The notes: generated by a model not told the origin, from the letters alone. Counted from the stretch's first letter, positions 27,103 to 35,403 are shown. The stretch is DNA of 64,000 nt from Bacillus sp. SORGH_AS_0510 (GCF_030818775.1 NZ_JAUTAU010000001.1:2112001-2176000), one strand, 5' to 3'. A program made the numbers and translations.

Positions 27103-27135
27103 AAAATCCGTAAGGTTTAACCTTGCGGATTTTCA
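27103..27135. terminator. Terminator of norB, shared with the zinc ribbon gene
   Basis: A 13-bp stem AAATCCG-AAGG/CCTT-CGGATTT with flanking A and T runs. It overlaps the last codons of the minus-strand 50-aa gene. Confidence 0.88.
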
Positions 27136-27269
27136 TTTTTGGTCAGTATGGTTTCGAAACAGTCAAAGCAGTATATTTCATTCTCTTCTGTATGGACTCC
27201 ATTAAAAAAGCCTTCCAAACAGTAGATGCTTTTACTGCAGCATTTACAAGTACCTACTAATTCTTTCAA
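27117..27269 (-). CDS. Small zinc-ribbon-like protein (50 aa)
   Basis: MKELVGTCKCCSKSIYCLEG starts the protein and CFDC follows near residue 34, so two Cys pairs could bind one Zn. TTG start with a very strong AGGAGGAG 6 bases upstream. It lies convergent to norB. I do not recognise the family; a rubredoxin-like or Zn-ribbon fold is the likely reading, and its function is unknown. Confidence 0.7.
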   Translation of the reverse strand: MKELVGTCKCCSKSIYCLEGFFNGVHTEENEIYCFDCFETILTKNENPQG

Positions 27270-27320
27270 TTTCTTCTCCTCCTTTCTAGATAAAAAGTAT
27301 TAAGAAAATCATTTCTCAGG

Positions 27321-27363
27321 TGTGATAAGTCGCACAAATAGTGAGAAGAAGATTTCTTATAAT
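27321..27363 (+). promoter_or_regulatory. FNR-type operator and promoter of third DUF2249 gene
   Basis: TGTGA-TAAGTC-GCACA (one mismatch) is centred exactly 41.5 bases before the start predicted from the perfect -10 TATAAT (27358-27363), the same geometry as hcp. Confidence 0.8.
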
Positions 27364-27397
27364 AAAGTAGAAAGTAAACAAAATAAAAGGAGTGATA

Positions 27398-27634
27398 ATG
27401 TTGCAAACTTATGCAAAAGTAATCCATGTACCTGATTATCCACCACGTGAAAAACATCCAACCATTTTCAACGGGTTTGATGAATTAGAATCAGGCAAAA
27501 CAATGATGATAGTGAATGACCATGATCCAAGGCCGCTTTTATATCAGTTCATGATGGAGCGACCTGAGAAATTCTCTTGGGAGTATCTCGAAGAAGGTCC
27601 TGAAACCTGGAAGGTTGCAATCAGTAAAAAGTAG
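27398..27634 (+). CDS. DUF2249 (TusA-like) protein c
   Basis: 78 aa: VIHVPDYPPREKHPTIFNGF, MMIVNDHDPRPLLYQFMME, and the DUF2249-typical FSWEYLEEGPETWKV ending. ATG at 27398 lies 6 bases after AAAGGAG. It is a single-gene transcript with its own FNR-type promoter and a strong terminator. His and Asp in NDHDPRP are conserved in the family. Role unknown; the regulation suggests a low-oxygen or NO response. Confidence 0.88.
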   Translation: MLQTYAKVIHVPDYPPREKHPTIFNGFDELESGKTMMIVNDHDPRPLLYQFMMERPEKFSWEYLEEGPETWKVAISKK

Positions 27635-27733
27635 TTTTTAATAAGTGATTTTTAAAATATCAGGCTACTAACTCTTGCTAAACATTTTACGTGAATATTG
27701 TTTTCCGGTTTTTCCCTATATAAATATATTTTA

Positions 27734-27763
27734 CAACAGAAAATTCTTTCTGTTGTTTTTTTT
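27734..27763 (+). terminator. Terminator of DUF2249 gene c
   Basis: CAACAGAAA/TTTCTGTTG, 4-base loop, T8. Confidence 0.92.
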
Positions 27764-27839
27764 ATCCTTATTAATCTTAAAATCCCTACTTTTCAGAATT
27801 ATATGGTAAAATTTAAGCGTTATGAAAGGGGGCATTGCC

Positions 27840-29348
27840 TTGAGTACAAAGGCTGTTCAATTAGAAAAAGAGTTTATGGAATATGTGAAAAAAATGACTG
27901 CTTACCATGAGGCGCTTGGTGTTTTGTATTGGGATTTAAGAACAGGGGCTCCTAAGCAGGGGGTAGAACAAAGATCAGAAGTAATAGGCATGCTATCTTC
28001 CGAAGTATTTAAAATGTCTACATCTGAGGAAATGGCTGCATACATAGCAAATTTATCTAAGATGGAACTGGATGAATCGACAGGAAAAGTACTCGAAGAA
28101 TGTAAAAAGGAATATGAACGAAACAAGAAAATACCTGCAGAGGAGTACAAAAAGTTTGTAATCCTTCAATCAAAGGCTGAGAGTATTTGGGAGGAAGCAA
28201 AGGAGAAGGCTGATTTTTCTATGTTTAGTCCCTATTTAGAAAAGTTGGTAGAGACAACAAGAAGGTTCATTGGTTACTGGGGTTCTAGAGAAAAGAAATA
28301 TGATGTCTTATTAGATATGTATGAACCAGGGATGACAACAACGGTACTAGATGATGTATTTGCAAAATTAAGAGAAAGAATCGTTCCTTTAGTCAAACAA
28401 ATTACTGAAGCAACGAATAAGCCAAATACAGACTTTTTATTTAAGACCTTTAAAAAAGAAAATCAACGAGGATTCAGTTTAGATATACTGGAAAAAATGG
28501 GGTATAACTTTCAAGCTGGTAGATTGGATGAAACGGTTCATCCCTTTGCGATTGGGTTAAATCCTGGTGATGTACGTGTAACAACTAAATATGATGAAAA
28601 TGATTTCAGGACGGCTGTTTTTGGAACCATCCATGAAGGGGGCCATGCCTTATACGAACAAAATTTTTCAAAAGAATTGATTGGTACACCTTTGTGTTCT
28701 GCTTCCTCTATGGGAATTCATGAATCCCAATCTCTTTTTTATGAAAATATTGTTGGCAGGAGCCTTCCATTTTGGAAAAATAATTTTGAACACCTAAAGA
28801 AATATGCAAATGGTCAATTTGATGGTGTAGATATTGAAAGCTTTTACCGGGCAATTAATGAATCAAAACCATCTTTTATTAGAATAGAAGCCGATGAATT
28901 AACCTATCCGCTTCATATAATGATTCGCTACGAAATTGAAAAAGGCTTATTTGATGGTTCCATGCAGGTAAAGGATCTTCCTATGATTTGGAATGAAATG
29001 TATGAACAATATCTGGGAATCAAACCGACCAATGATGCAGAAGGTATCCTACAGGATGTTCACTGGGCGGGAGGAAGCTTTGGTTATTTTCCATCTTACG
29101 CACTAGGTTATATGTATGCGGCACAATTCAAGCATCAGATGCTGAAGGAGTTGCCTCATTTCGATCAATTATTAGAAGAAGGAAATTTACTTCCGATTAA
29201 AGAGTGGTTGACAAATCATATTCATCAATACGGGAAATTAAAGAAACCGCTAGAAATCTTAAAAGATGTGACAGGTGAGGGCTTAAATGCAGATTACTTA
29301 ATTGAGTATCTAGTAGATAAGTATCAAAAGGTATATCTAATACAGTGA
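27840..29348 (+). CDS. ypwA: Carboxypeptidase Taq, M32 metallopeptidase
   Basis: A cytoplasmic Zn carboxypeptidase that removes C-terminal residues from peptides. 502 aa. The HEXXH zinc motif appears as HEGGHALYE (about residue 265), followed by GIHESQSLFYEN with the downstream Glu ligand, and the family motifs DVRVTTKY and IRIEADELTYPLHI. TTG at 27840 is chosen because AAAGGGGG lies 7 bases upstream; ATG 27822 lies just ahead of that ribosome site. The next gene starts inside its stop codon. Confidence 0.94.
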   Translation: MSTKAVQLEKEFMEYVKKMTAYHEALGVLYWDLRTGAPKQGVEQRSEVIGMLSSEVFKMSTSEEMAAYIANLSKMELDESTGKVLEECKKEYERNKKIPAEEYKKFVILQSKAESIWEEAKEKADFSMFSPYLEKLVETTRRFIGYWGSREKKYDVLLDMYEPGMTTTVLDDVFAKLRERIVPLVKQITEATNKPNTDFLFKTFKKENQRGFSLDILEKMGYNFQAGRLDETVHPFAIGLNPGDVRVTTKYDENDFRTAVFGTIHEGGHALYEQNFSKELIGTPLCSASSMGIHESQSLFYENIVGRSLPFWKNNFEHLKKYANGQFDGVDIESFYRAINESKPSFIRIEADELTYPLHIMIRYEIEKGLFDGSMQVKDLPMIWNEMYEQYLGIKPTNDAEGILQDVHWAGGSFGYFPSYALGYMYAAQFKHQMLKELPHFDQLLEEGNLLPIKEWLTNHIHQYGKLKKPLEILKDVTGEGLNADYLIEYLVDKYQKVYLIQ

Positions 29349-30259
29349 AAAAGATTATTCCCATTCTTTTAATTTCTAGCAGTGCAGCGTTGTGGGGGAT
29401 TATTGCCATATTCGTAAGGAAGTTAAGTGATTTAGGTTTCTCTCCAATGGAAATTGTAACAGTAAGGGTGGTTACTGCTGCCGTATTGCTTGGGATCCTT
29501 GGAATGAGTAAATACTCTTCTCAAATGAAAATAAAACCGCTTGATATTAGACTGTTTATTGGAACAGGTATATGTAGTATTGTGCTATTTAATTGGTGTT
29601 ATTTTTCCGCAATCAATCAAATGAGTTTATCAATTGCCGTTATTTTATTATATACGGCACCTGTTTTTGTCACTGCGTTATCCTTTTTCCTTTTAAAGGA
29701 AAAAATGGATAAGGTGAAATTATTATCAGTCCTAGGTACGATTCTAGGGTGTGTATTGGTTGTGGGGGTAAATTTTAATGCTGCTACAAGTATTAGTTTT
29801 CTTGGCATTCTAACGGGACTTGGTGCTGGTTTTGGCTATGCCTTATATACCATTTTTGGAAAGTTTGCATTAAAAAAATACCAACCATTTACGGTCACCT
29901 TTTATACATTTGTAATCGCCTCTTTAACCTTACTGCCTTTAACAGGTTTATGGAAAAAGGGTCACTTGCTTTTAAATAGCGAGGTACTAATATACGGAGT
30001 AGGGTTGGGACTTTTTCCAACAGTTATGGCTTATTTATTTTATACGAAAGGTCTTGAAAAAATAGATAGCAGCAAAGCTGCTATAATTGCAACAGTTGAA
30101 CCTGTAGTAGCAACTATATTAAGTGTTTTTCTATATCGAGAAGAATTTGGAGTTACACAAGGAATTGGTACACTCTTTATTCTATTGTCTGTCTTGCTAA
30201 TCAGTCGACCAAAAAACAGTTTTAATGAGAAATATCCAGAAAAGGCTTCAATCAATTGA
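29345..30259 (+). CDS. EamA/DMT-superfamily transporter
   Basis: 304 aa with 10 predicted TM helices in two EamA repeats (about 8-140 and 150-290). Typical motifs are SSAALWGIIAIFVRKL at the start and KAAIIATVEPVVATILSVFLYREE in the second repeat. It starts with GTG overlapping the ypwA stop by 4 bases, so it is coupled. The substrate (amino acid or metabolite efflux) cannot be told. Confidence 0.88.
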   Translation: MKKIIPILLISSSAALWGIIAIFVRKLSDLGFSPMEIVTVRVVTAAVLLGILGMSKYSSQMKIKPLDIRLFIGTGICSIVLFNWCYFSAINQMSLSIAVILLYTAPVFVTALSFFLLKEKMDKVKLLSVLGTILGCVLVVGVNFNAATSISFLGILTGLGAGFGYALYTIFGKFALKKYQPFTVTFYTFVIASLTLLPLTGLWKKGHLLLNSEVLIYGVGLGLFPTVMAYLFYTKGLEKIDSSKAAIIATVEPVVATILSVFLYREEFGVTQGIGTLFILLSVLLISRPKNSFNEKYPEKASIN

Positions 30260-30270
30260 TTGAAGCCTTT
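30241..30270 (+). terminator. Perfect 30-bp palindrome over the transporter stop
   Basis: AAAGGCTTCAATCAA and its exact complement meet without a spacer. T run weak (CCTTTACTTT), so termination is likely but not certain. Confidence 0.6.
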
Positions 30271-30297
30271 ACTTTAAGAAAATAGTATATATAAAAT

Positions 30298-30507
30298 TCA
30301 ACTTCGAGAATTGTCCAGCTCCAGCGCCTAGCCAGTTTTCATCCTGAATATTCTACCTTGAGTATCTTGTAACAATCATGGCTTGTTAAAGCGATGATTG
30401 TTACAGTTCGGGTCAAATAACCTTCTGCAAGTAAAGTCAAAGAGCGAATTTTCTCGCAGAAGAACATTTGCCTGTCGGGGATGACTAAGGCGCTTGCACT
30501 TTTCTTA
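30298..30507 (+). repeat. 210-bp structured extragenic repeat, copy A
   Basis: About 90% identical to copy B at 48240. It starts CTTCGAGAATTGTCCAGCTC, has AGCGCCT near the left and AAGGCGCTT at the right end, a 12-bp hairpin TGTAACAATCAT/ATGATTGTTACA (30368-30405), and a second stem CTTCTGC/GCAGAAG (30422-30462). It fills the gap between convergent genes and abuts the oxidase stop codon. From memory, a common extragenic family in Bacillus genomes. Confidence 0.88.
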
Positions 30508-32175
30508 CTACCATTTACTCCAAGTTTGGAATCCTTTTGAGCCAGGTGGTGCATTTTGAATAATATCAATAAATGGTATGGTGTAAGCGAAAAGAATAAG
30601 GGCGGCAGTAATACCAAGCCATAACTTCCAGTTTTCAAATACCATAGGTGCTTTTTCTTCTGGACGTTCTGCGTCACCAACTGGGAATTCTTCTTCTCCC
30701 TTTGGAGCAAAGAATGCTAGATTGATAAAGATAATTAGTACTAAGATAATACCTAAGAAAAGGATGGAGCCACCAACTGCTTGAGCAATTTGGTAAGGGA
30801 TCCACTCTGCCGCTTGCTTCGCACCACCATAGGTTGAGAAGGAAGAGCGTCGTGGGCCACCAAGTAAACCTTGTGCATGCATGGAAGTTGACATGAAGGC
30901 CATTCCAATAGTCCATACCCAGCCTTGAATAATGCCTAGTTTATTCATTGCTTTTGTTAATTTTCTACCTGTTAAATGTGGTACCAGCCAATAAGAAATA
31001 CCGAAGAATGTTAACGCAACAGATGTTGCTACCGTTAGATGGAAATGGCCTGTTACCCATATAGTATTATGAACTACCTGGTCCATCTGGTTTGAAGCGT
31101 TAATAATACCACCAGCACCAGCTGGGATAAAAACGGCCATACCGATGAATGGAACGATAAAACGAGCATCACCCCATGGTAGAACTCTGAACCAGCCAAA
31201 AAGACCAGTTGCGCCTTTTGAACGGCCATATCTCTCAAAGGTTGCAAATAAAGAGAAGGCTGTCATTAATGAAGGAATGATAACCATGAAAGTCAAGATA
31301 ACCTGTAAAAACTTCCATGCTGGATCAATTCCAGGTTCGGTTAATTGGTGGTGAAACCCAACCGGAATAGAGAAGAGCAAGAACAAAATAAAAGACAAAC
31401 GAGCTAATGAATCTGAGAAAATTTTGCCCCCGATAATTTTTGGGATTATAGCATACCAACACATATAAGCTGGTAATAACCAAAAATAAACCAATGGGTG
31501 ACCAAAATACCAGAACAATGTTCGGCTGACTAGTACATCCACAGTATCTACTAAACCAAGTGACCAAGGCAGTAATTGGAATAATACGGTAGCAGCAACA
31601 CCCAATGTAGCGACGATCCAAAGTACAGTATTAACAACAGCCATAAAGCTTAATAAAGGACTTGGTTGTCCTGGGTTATTCTTGCGCCATTTAGCGTAGG
31701 TCAAAATCTGTGCAGAGCCGTCAATCCAACTTCCCACAACTACAAAGGTTAAACCCAAATAAAAAATCCAGTGTGCCTTTAGTGGAGCATAGAATGTATA
31801 AAGAACAGACGCTTCTTTAAGCAAGACCATTGTTGCAGCCATTATTGTACCGGCCAACATAACCCAAAAGCCAACCCAGCCGGTACGCCTTGCTCCGGCG
31901 GAATGTCCACCAGTTGTTCTACTTACAGCTGCATATTGAAATCCCATGATAAAGAAAGTGGTTAAAACGAGTCCCATTAATACTCCATGGACTGTTAAAA
32001 CTTGATAATAATCGATTCCCCAAGGAAGTTCCCATTTACCTGAACGAACTAGGGTTTGTAATAGGCCCATTAAGCCGCCAAGAGCAAGAGCGGAGAAGGC
32101 GACAAAAAAGTGTGCCATCGAAAGCTTTGCATCACGTGGGTCAACTTTTACTTTTATAGCTGTATTGTTAACCAT
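30508..32175 (-). CDS. cbaB: ba3-type cytochrome c oxidase subunit I
   Basis: Catalytic subunit of a B-type heme-copper oxidase; reduces O2 to water and pumps protons. 555 aa, about 13 TM. Heme ligand in LTVHGVLMGLV; FGHPLVYFWLLPAY carries the Cu-B His and the cross-linked Tyr; LTEPGIDP and VTGHFHLTVATSV (the H-x-H that binds both hemes) follow. The lack of an A-type ESF motif and the close match to Thermus/Geobacillus ba3 enzymes place it in the B family, which has high oxygen affinity. ATG overlaps the subunit II stop by one base. No ctaEF genes are nearby. Confidence 0.93.
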   Translation of the reverse strand: MVNNTAIKVKVDPRDAKLSMAHFFVAFSALALGGLMGLLQTLVRSGKWELPWGIDYYQVLTVHGVLMGLVLTTFFIMGFQYAAVSRTTGGHSAGARRTGWVGFWVMLAGTIMAATMVLLKEASVLYTFYAPLKAHWIFYLGLTFVVVGSWIDGSAQILTYAKWRKNNPGQPSPLLSFMAVVNTVLWIVATLGVAATVLFQLLPWSLGLVDTVDVLVSRTLFWYFGHPLVYFWLLPAYMCWYAIIPKIIGGKIFSDSLARLSFILFLLFSIPVGFHHQLTEPGIDPAWKFLQVILTFMVIIPSLMTAFSLFATFERYGRSKGATGLFGWFRVLPWGDARFIVPFIGMAVFIPAGAGGIINASNQMDQVVHNTIWVTGHFHLTVATSVALTFFGISYWLVPHLTGRKLTKAMNKLGIIQGWVWTIGMAFMSTSMHAQGLLGGPRRSSFSTYGGAKQAAEWIPYQIAQAVGGSILFLGIILVLIIFINLAFFAPKGEEEFPVGDAERPEEKAPMVFENWKLWLGITAALILFAYTIPFIDIIQNAPPGSKGFQTWSKW

Positions 32176-32651
32176 TATTTTACCACCTCAATCTTTGAAC
32201 TCATTAAATGGTGTCCAGCACCACAATATTCATTACACACAATTAGATATTCGCCAGTCTTATCAAAGGTTGTCGTATATTCACTGACATAACCAGGTTC
32301 AAGCATCATATTAATATTAGTTCCAGCTACTTCGAATCCATGAACAACATCTGTTGTTGTTGCAATGACTTTTACTTTAGCACCTAGTGGCACTTTTACT
32401 TGCACAGGATTAAATGAGAAGGCTGAAGCCACATACACTAATTCATAGTCCCAATCTTTCCCTTCAACTTTGTGAAGGCCAGGCTCTGTAAATGGTTTTG
32501 TTTGATTGACCTTCTCAGGATTAATAGTAGTTAAACAACTAGGTGGTTTGTTACCTAGATAAAAAGCACTGACTCCAATGGTGACCAAGAAAACAACAAG
32601 GGCACCTACTCCAAAAGCAAGCCAAATTTTTTCGAATTTATGCATATGCAT
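32175..32651 (-). CDS. cbaA: ba3-type cytochrome c oxidase subunit II (CuA)
   Basis: 158 aa. One N-terminal TM (about 10-33) then a cupredoxin domain. CuA ligands: His in TTDVVHGFEV and the CNEYCGAGHHLM motif with two Cys, Glu and His, followed by Met. Short, without a fused cytochrome c domain, as in ba3 enzymes; electrons therefore come from a separate cytochrome c. AAGGGGG precedes the ATG. Overlaps subunit I by one base. Confidence 0.94.
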   Translation of the reverse strand: MHMHKFEKIWLAFGVGALVVFLVTIGVSAFYLGNKPPSCLTTINPEKVNQTKPFTEPGLHKVEGKDWDYELVYVASAFSFNPVQVKVPLGAKVKVIATTTDVVHGFEVAGTNINMMLEPGYVSEYTTTFDKTGEYLIVCNEYCGAGHHLMSSKIEVVK

Positions 32652-32673
32652 AACCTTTTTCCCCCTTCAATCA

Positions 32674-32823
32674 TTAAAAACGTTCGACAAATAGGTAATA
32701 GACACCTACCCAAGTGACCACAATGAAAAGTCCCAAAAAGAAAACGGACGCTAATGTTCCTTTGAGAGAAGAGCTATCTTCGATCTCTGTTTTTTGTTTT
32801 GTTTTTAATTCCGTTTTTGCCAT
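32674..32823 (-). CDS. Cytochrome c oxidase small subunit (IIa-like)
   Basis: 49 aa: polar Lys-rich N-terminus (MAKTELKTKQKTEIEDSSS) then one TM helix (about 22-45, ASVFFLGLFIVVTWVGVYYL). This matches the single-helix subunit IIa of ba3 oxidases in size and place, first in the operon, 22 bases before subunit II. Confidence 0.8.
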   Translation of the reverse strand: MAKTELKTKQKTEIEDSSSLKGTLASVFFLGLFIVVTWVGVYYLFVERF

Positions 32824-32975
32824 CCCTTTGCACTCCCTTCAGAAAAGTAAAATTAAATAATAAGTTCTCTTTCATAATACAAAACAAATGTGAAAGTAAA
32901 ATATAAATTTTGGAAGTTCACAAATTGTTCATTCCTTAGTTATCTACTATGTTAATGTTAAAAACTTGATGTAAC

Positions 32976-33044
32976 AGTGATTTATGTCACATTAACCCAC
33001 GGGTAATTGTGACATAAATGTGAATCATCACACTTTGACTGTGA
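32976..33044. promoter_or_regulatory. Cluster of TGTGA/TCACA half-sites upstream of the ba3 operon
   Basis: The 348-base gap between the oxidase operon and the 41-aa gene holds AGTGA-TTTATG-TCACA (32976-32991, one mismatch to the FNR box), TGTGA (33008, 33019 and 33040) and TCACA (33028). The pair at 33019-33032 has only 4 bases between half-sites. Nothing else is seen in the gap. Confidence 0.55.
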
Positions 33045-33171
33045 TAAAAGTAATTGAATAATGTTTCACAAATAAAATTCTCAGTTTACGCTCATCAAAG
33101 TCACACGTTCCTGAAAATGGAAAATAAGATAAATCATCACGAGTTATTTTATTAGGAAGTGAGGTATTACT

Positions 33172-33297
33172 TTGGAAAAATATTATTGTGAACAATGTCG
33201 AATTCTATATAACGCAGAACAGCCTTGTGGGATTTGCGGATCATTGGCTAATAAAAAAATAAAGATTGAAGTTCAGTCTCAACCCGAAAAACAGTAA
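33172..33297 (+). CDS. Small zinc-ribbon protein (41 aa)
   Basis: MEKYYCEQCRILYNAEQPCG then ICGS: two C-x2-C knuckles 12 residues apart form a zinc ribbon; the end is basic and Gln-rich. TTG start, 7 bases after AGTGAGG. It is divergent from the ba3 operon across the half-site cluster and has its own terminator. Function unknown. Confidence 0.72.
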   Translation: MEKYYCEQCRILYNAEQPCGICGSLANKKIKIEVQSQPEKQ

Positions 33298-33379
33298 GCT
33301 ATTTAAATTGGAAAAGATTATGTAATGATGAGAAATCGAAATCACGTTATAATTTAAGTGCACAACAACAACAACCTTC

Positions 33380-33419
33380 AAAACGTTTGCTTCCCTATCA
33401 AAGGGAGGCGTTTTTTTTT
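33380..33419 (+). terminator. Terminator of the 41-aa gene
   Basis: CTTCCCT/AGGGAGG core within an AACG-CGTT outer stem, then T9. Confidence 0.85.
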
Positions 33420-33501
33420 GCCCATTTTAAGGCTAAAACTTCGGAATAATTTTCTTTTGATTGGAAAAAATACCCGTACAAAGGATGAAGGAGAATGTTT
33501 T

Positions 33502-34590
33502 ATGCCAGCAATTCTTTCTGTATCTGAGGTTATTCCACCTCACGAGATAACACAAAAACAAGCAGTCGAGTTCGCTCGGGATCTTTTTGCCGAATCATTT
33601 AGGGATATTGAAAGACTCCTTAAAGCATTTCAAAACGGACAAATTGAAAAGCGACATTTTGTAAAAGGGATAGAGTGGTTTAAGTCTCACCATACGTTTG
33701 AAGAAAAAAATGATGCATATATAGAAGAGGCTGTAAAATTGGGCAGCGAGGCAATTGTCAAATGTTTAAGTAATACAATCTTTCTTGAAGCACAACTTCC
33801 TTTTGAGGAAATAGACGCAATTTTTTTTATATCCACCACTGGTGTCGCAACTCCTAGTATTGATGCCAGGATAATGAATCGTTTGCCATTTCATTCCCAC
33901 ACAAAACGTATTCCGATTTGGGGCCTAGGCTGTGCAGGTGGAGCTGTAGGGCTATCAAGAGCATTTGAATACTGCTTGGCCTTTCCTGAAGCCAAAGTTC
34001 TTGTCCTATCTGTTGAGCTTTGCAGTCTCACCTTTCAGCATAATGATTTATCCAAAAGTAATTTAATCGGGGTCTCTCTTTTTGCAGATGGAATCGCCTG
34101 TGCATTGGTTTGCGGAGACTTATCTGATACAAAGAGATATAGAAAAAAGATAACCTATCCATCAATTGTTGGTACTCAATCTACACTAATGCCAGACTCA
34201 TTGGATGTTATGGGGTGGGATATAAAAAATACGGGTTTATTTGTTGTATTCTCTCGAGATATTCCACGTATTATTGAAGACTGGCTAAAACCTAATGTCA
34301 AAGAGTTTCTAGATCAATATCAAATGAACCTTAGTGAGATTGACTATTTTATTGCACATCCAGGAGGAAAAAAGGTTTTGGATGCCTATATTAAGTCATT
34401 AGATATACCTGCTTCAATGACTGATGTTTCTCTAGAAGTATTAAAGCAATTCGGTAATATGTCCTCAGTTACTATTCTTTATGTACTAAGACGAATGATG
34501 GAAAGGAACATTCCTAAGGATACATTTGGTCTAGGTACTGCACTCGGTCCTGGCTTTAGTTCAGAACTTCTACTGATGAGGTGGACATAA
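33502..34590 (+). CDS. bpsA: Type III polyketide synthase BpsA (chalcone synthase-like)
   Basis: In B. subtilis BpsA makes long-chain alkylpyrones from fatty acyl-CoA and malonyl-CoA. 362 aa. Catalytic triad: Cys in GLGCAGGAVG, His in FIAHPGGKKV, Asn in FGNMSSVT; the end GLGTALGPGFSSELLLMRW is typical of the family. ATG 33502 is 8 bases after AAGGAGA; upstream codons have no site. The methyltransferase bpsB begins in its stop codon. Confidence 0.93.
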   Translation: MPAILSVSEVIPPHEITQKQAVEFARDLFAESFRDIERLLKAFQNGQIEKRHFVKGIEWFKSHHTFEEKNDAYIEEAVKLGSEAIVKCLSNTIFLEAQLPFEEIDAIFFISTTGVATPSIDARIMNRLPFHSHTKRIPIWGLGCAGGAVGLSRAFEYCLAFPEAKVLVLSVELCSLTFQHNDLSKSNLIGVSLFADGIACALVCGDLSDTKRYRKKITYPSIVGTQSTLMPDSLDVMGWDIKNTGLFVVFSRDIPRIIEDWLKPNVKEFLDQYQMNLSEIDYFIAHPGGKKVLDAYIKSLDIPASMTDVSLEVLKQFGNMSSVTILYVLRRMMERNIPKDTFGLGTALGPGFSSELLLMRWT

Positions 34591-35159
34591 TGAATAATCT
34601 TTTTCCCTTTCTTGTTTTATTTTGTATCATCACTTTACAAAGAATGGTTGAGCTTTTTATTGCTAAAAGAAATGAGAGATGGATGAAGCAAAAAGGGGCT
34701 ATTGAGTTTGGTGAAAAGCACTATAAGTTTATGGTAAGCATGCATGTCCTATTTTTTATTTCTTTTTTTGTCGAAAAAATTGGGTTGAATCGTGTAATAT
34801 CACCAATGTGGTTACTTTTACTTCTCGTGTTTATCGTGGCACAAATAGTGCGTATTTGGGTAATAGCTTCTTTAGGAGAGTATTGGAATACAAAGATTCT
34901 AGTCCTTGAGAATGCGAAGGTGATCAAAAAGGGACCGTATCGTTATATAAAACATCCCAATTATTTGGTGGTAGCAATAGAGTTACTAGTTGTTCCATTA
35001 TTGTTTTCTTGCTATATTACGGCTGGGTTATTTACACTATTAAACGCCATGATTATTTCCATTCGCATTTCTGAGGAAGAGAGAGCCCTTCAGAATTTAA
35101 CAGAATATGTTTCTGCTTTTGAAAATTGTAAACGTTTTCTACCTAGGGTTGTTAAATAA
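34590..35159 (+). CDS. bpsB: Isoprenylcysteine-methyltransferase-like BpsB (YpbQ)
   Basis: 189 aa, four or five TM segments; ICMT-type motif KKGPYRYIKHPNYLVVAIEL and the C-terminal ISEEERALQN give the SAM-binding site. In B. subtilis BpsB methylates the alkylpyrones made by BpsA. Starts with ATG overlapping the bpsA stop (TAATG), so tightly coupled. Confidence 0.92.
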   Translation: MNNLFPFLVLFCIITLQRMVELFIAKRNERWMKQKGAIEFGEKHYKFMVSMHVLFFISFFVEKIGLNRVISPMWLLLLLVFIVAQIVRIWVIASLGEYWNTKILVLENAKVIKKGPYRYIKHPNYLVVAIELLVVPLLFSCYITAGLFTLLNAMIISIRISEEERALQNLTEYVSAFENCKRFLPRVVK

Positions 35160-35181
35160 TTGTGACAGTTTAAAAAGGTTA

Positions 35182-35236
35182 TTGAAAATGATTATCAGCT
35201 ATGTTAAACTGACCTTAACGATGAAAATCATTCTCA
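35182..35236 (+). promoter_or_regulatory. Fur-box promoter
   Basis: TGAAAATGATTATCA (35183-35197) matches the 7-1-7 Fur box TGATAATNATTATCA at 14 of 15. A second TGAAAATCATTCTCA (35222-35236) matches 13 of 15. They flank and overlap a -35 TTGAAA and -10 TAAACT with a 17-base spacer. Confidence 0.85.
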
Positions 35237-35263
35237 TTAAGGTTGATAAGGAAGGTGTTACAT

Positions 35264-35344
35264 ATGGCTCTTGCTTTTGTAGGAGGAACAATTGTAGTTT
35301 ACGCATTTGTCATGAAGCACGTCTTACGAAATGTAACTCAATAA
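35264..35344 (+). CDS. Fur-controlled 26-aa basic membrane peptide (FbpC-like?)
   Basis: MALAFVGGTIVVYAFVMKHV plus a short basic end: a hydrophobic stretch then Lys/His/Arg. GGAAGGTG lies 6 bases before the ATG. It lies behind two Fur boxes and before its own terminator, upstream of dynA. B. subtilis has three small Fur-regulated basic proteins (FbpA-C) in the iron-sparing response; I recall fbpC lying near ypbR (dynA), which would fit, but I cannot confirm sequence identity. The short transcript could alternatively act as an sRNA. Confidence 0.65.
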   Translation: MALAFVGGTIVVYAFVMKHVLRNVTQ

Positions 35345-35370
35345 TAAGTAAAGATAAATTAACTGTTTTT

Positions 35371-35403
35371 AAAAAGCCGGGGAGAAATCCTAGGCTTTTT
35401 TTT
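35371..35403 (+). terminator. Terminator of the Fur-controlled transcript
   Basis: AAAAAGCC/GGCTTTTT with an inner GGG-TCC helix and T8. Confidence 0.85.

Noticed and set aside
30339..30710. Open frame on the minus strand through repeat copy A
   Set aside because: It runs through the extragenic repeat and antisense-frame oxidase sequence; no start signal.
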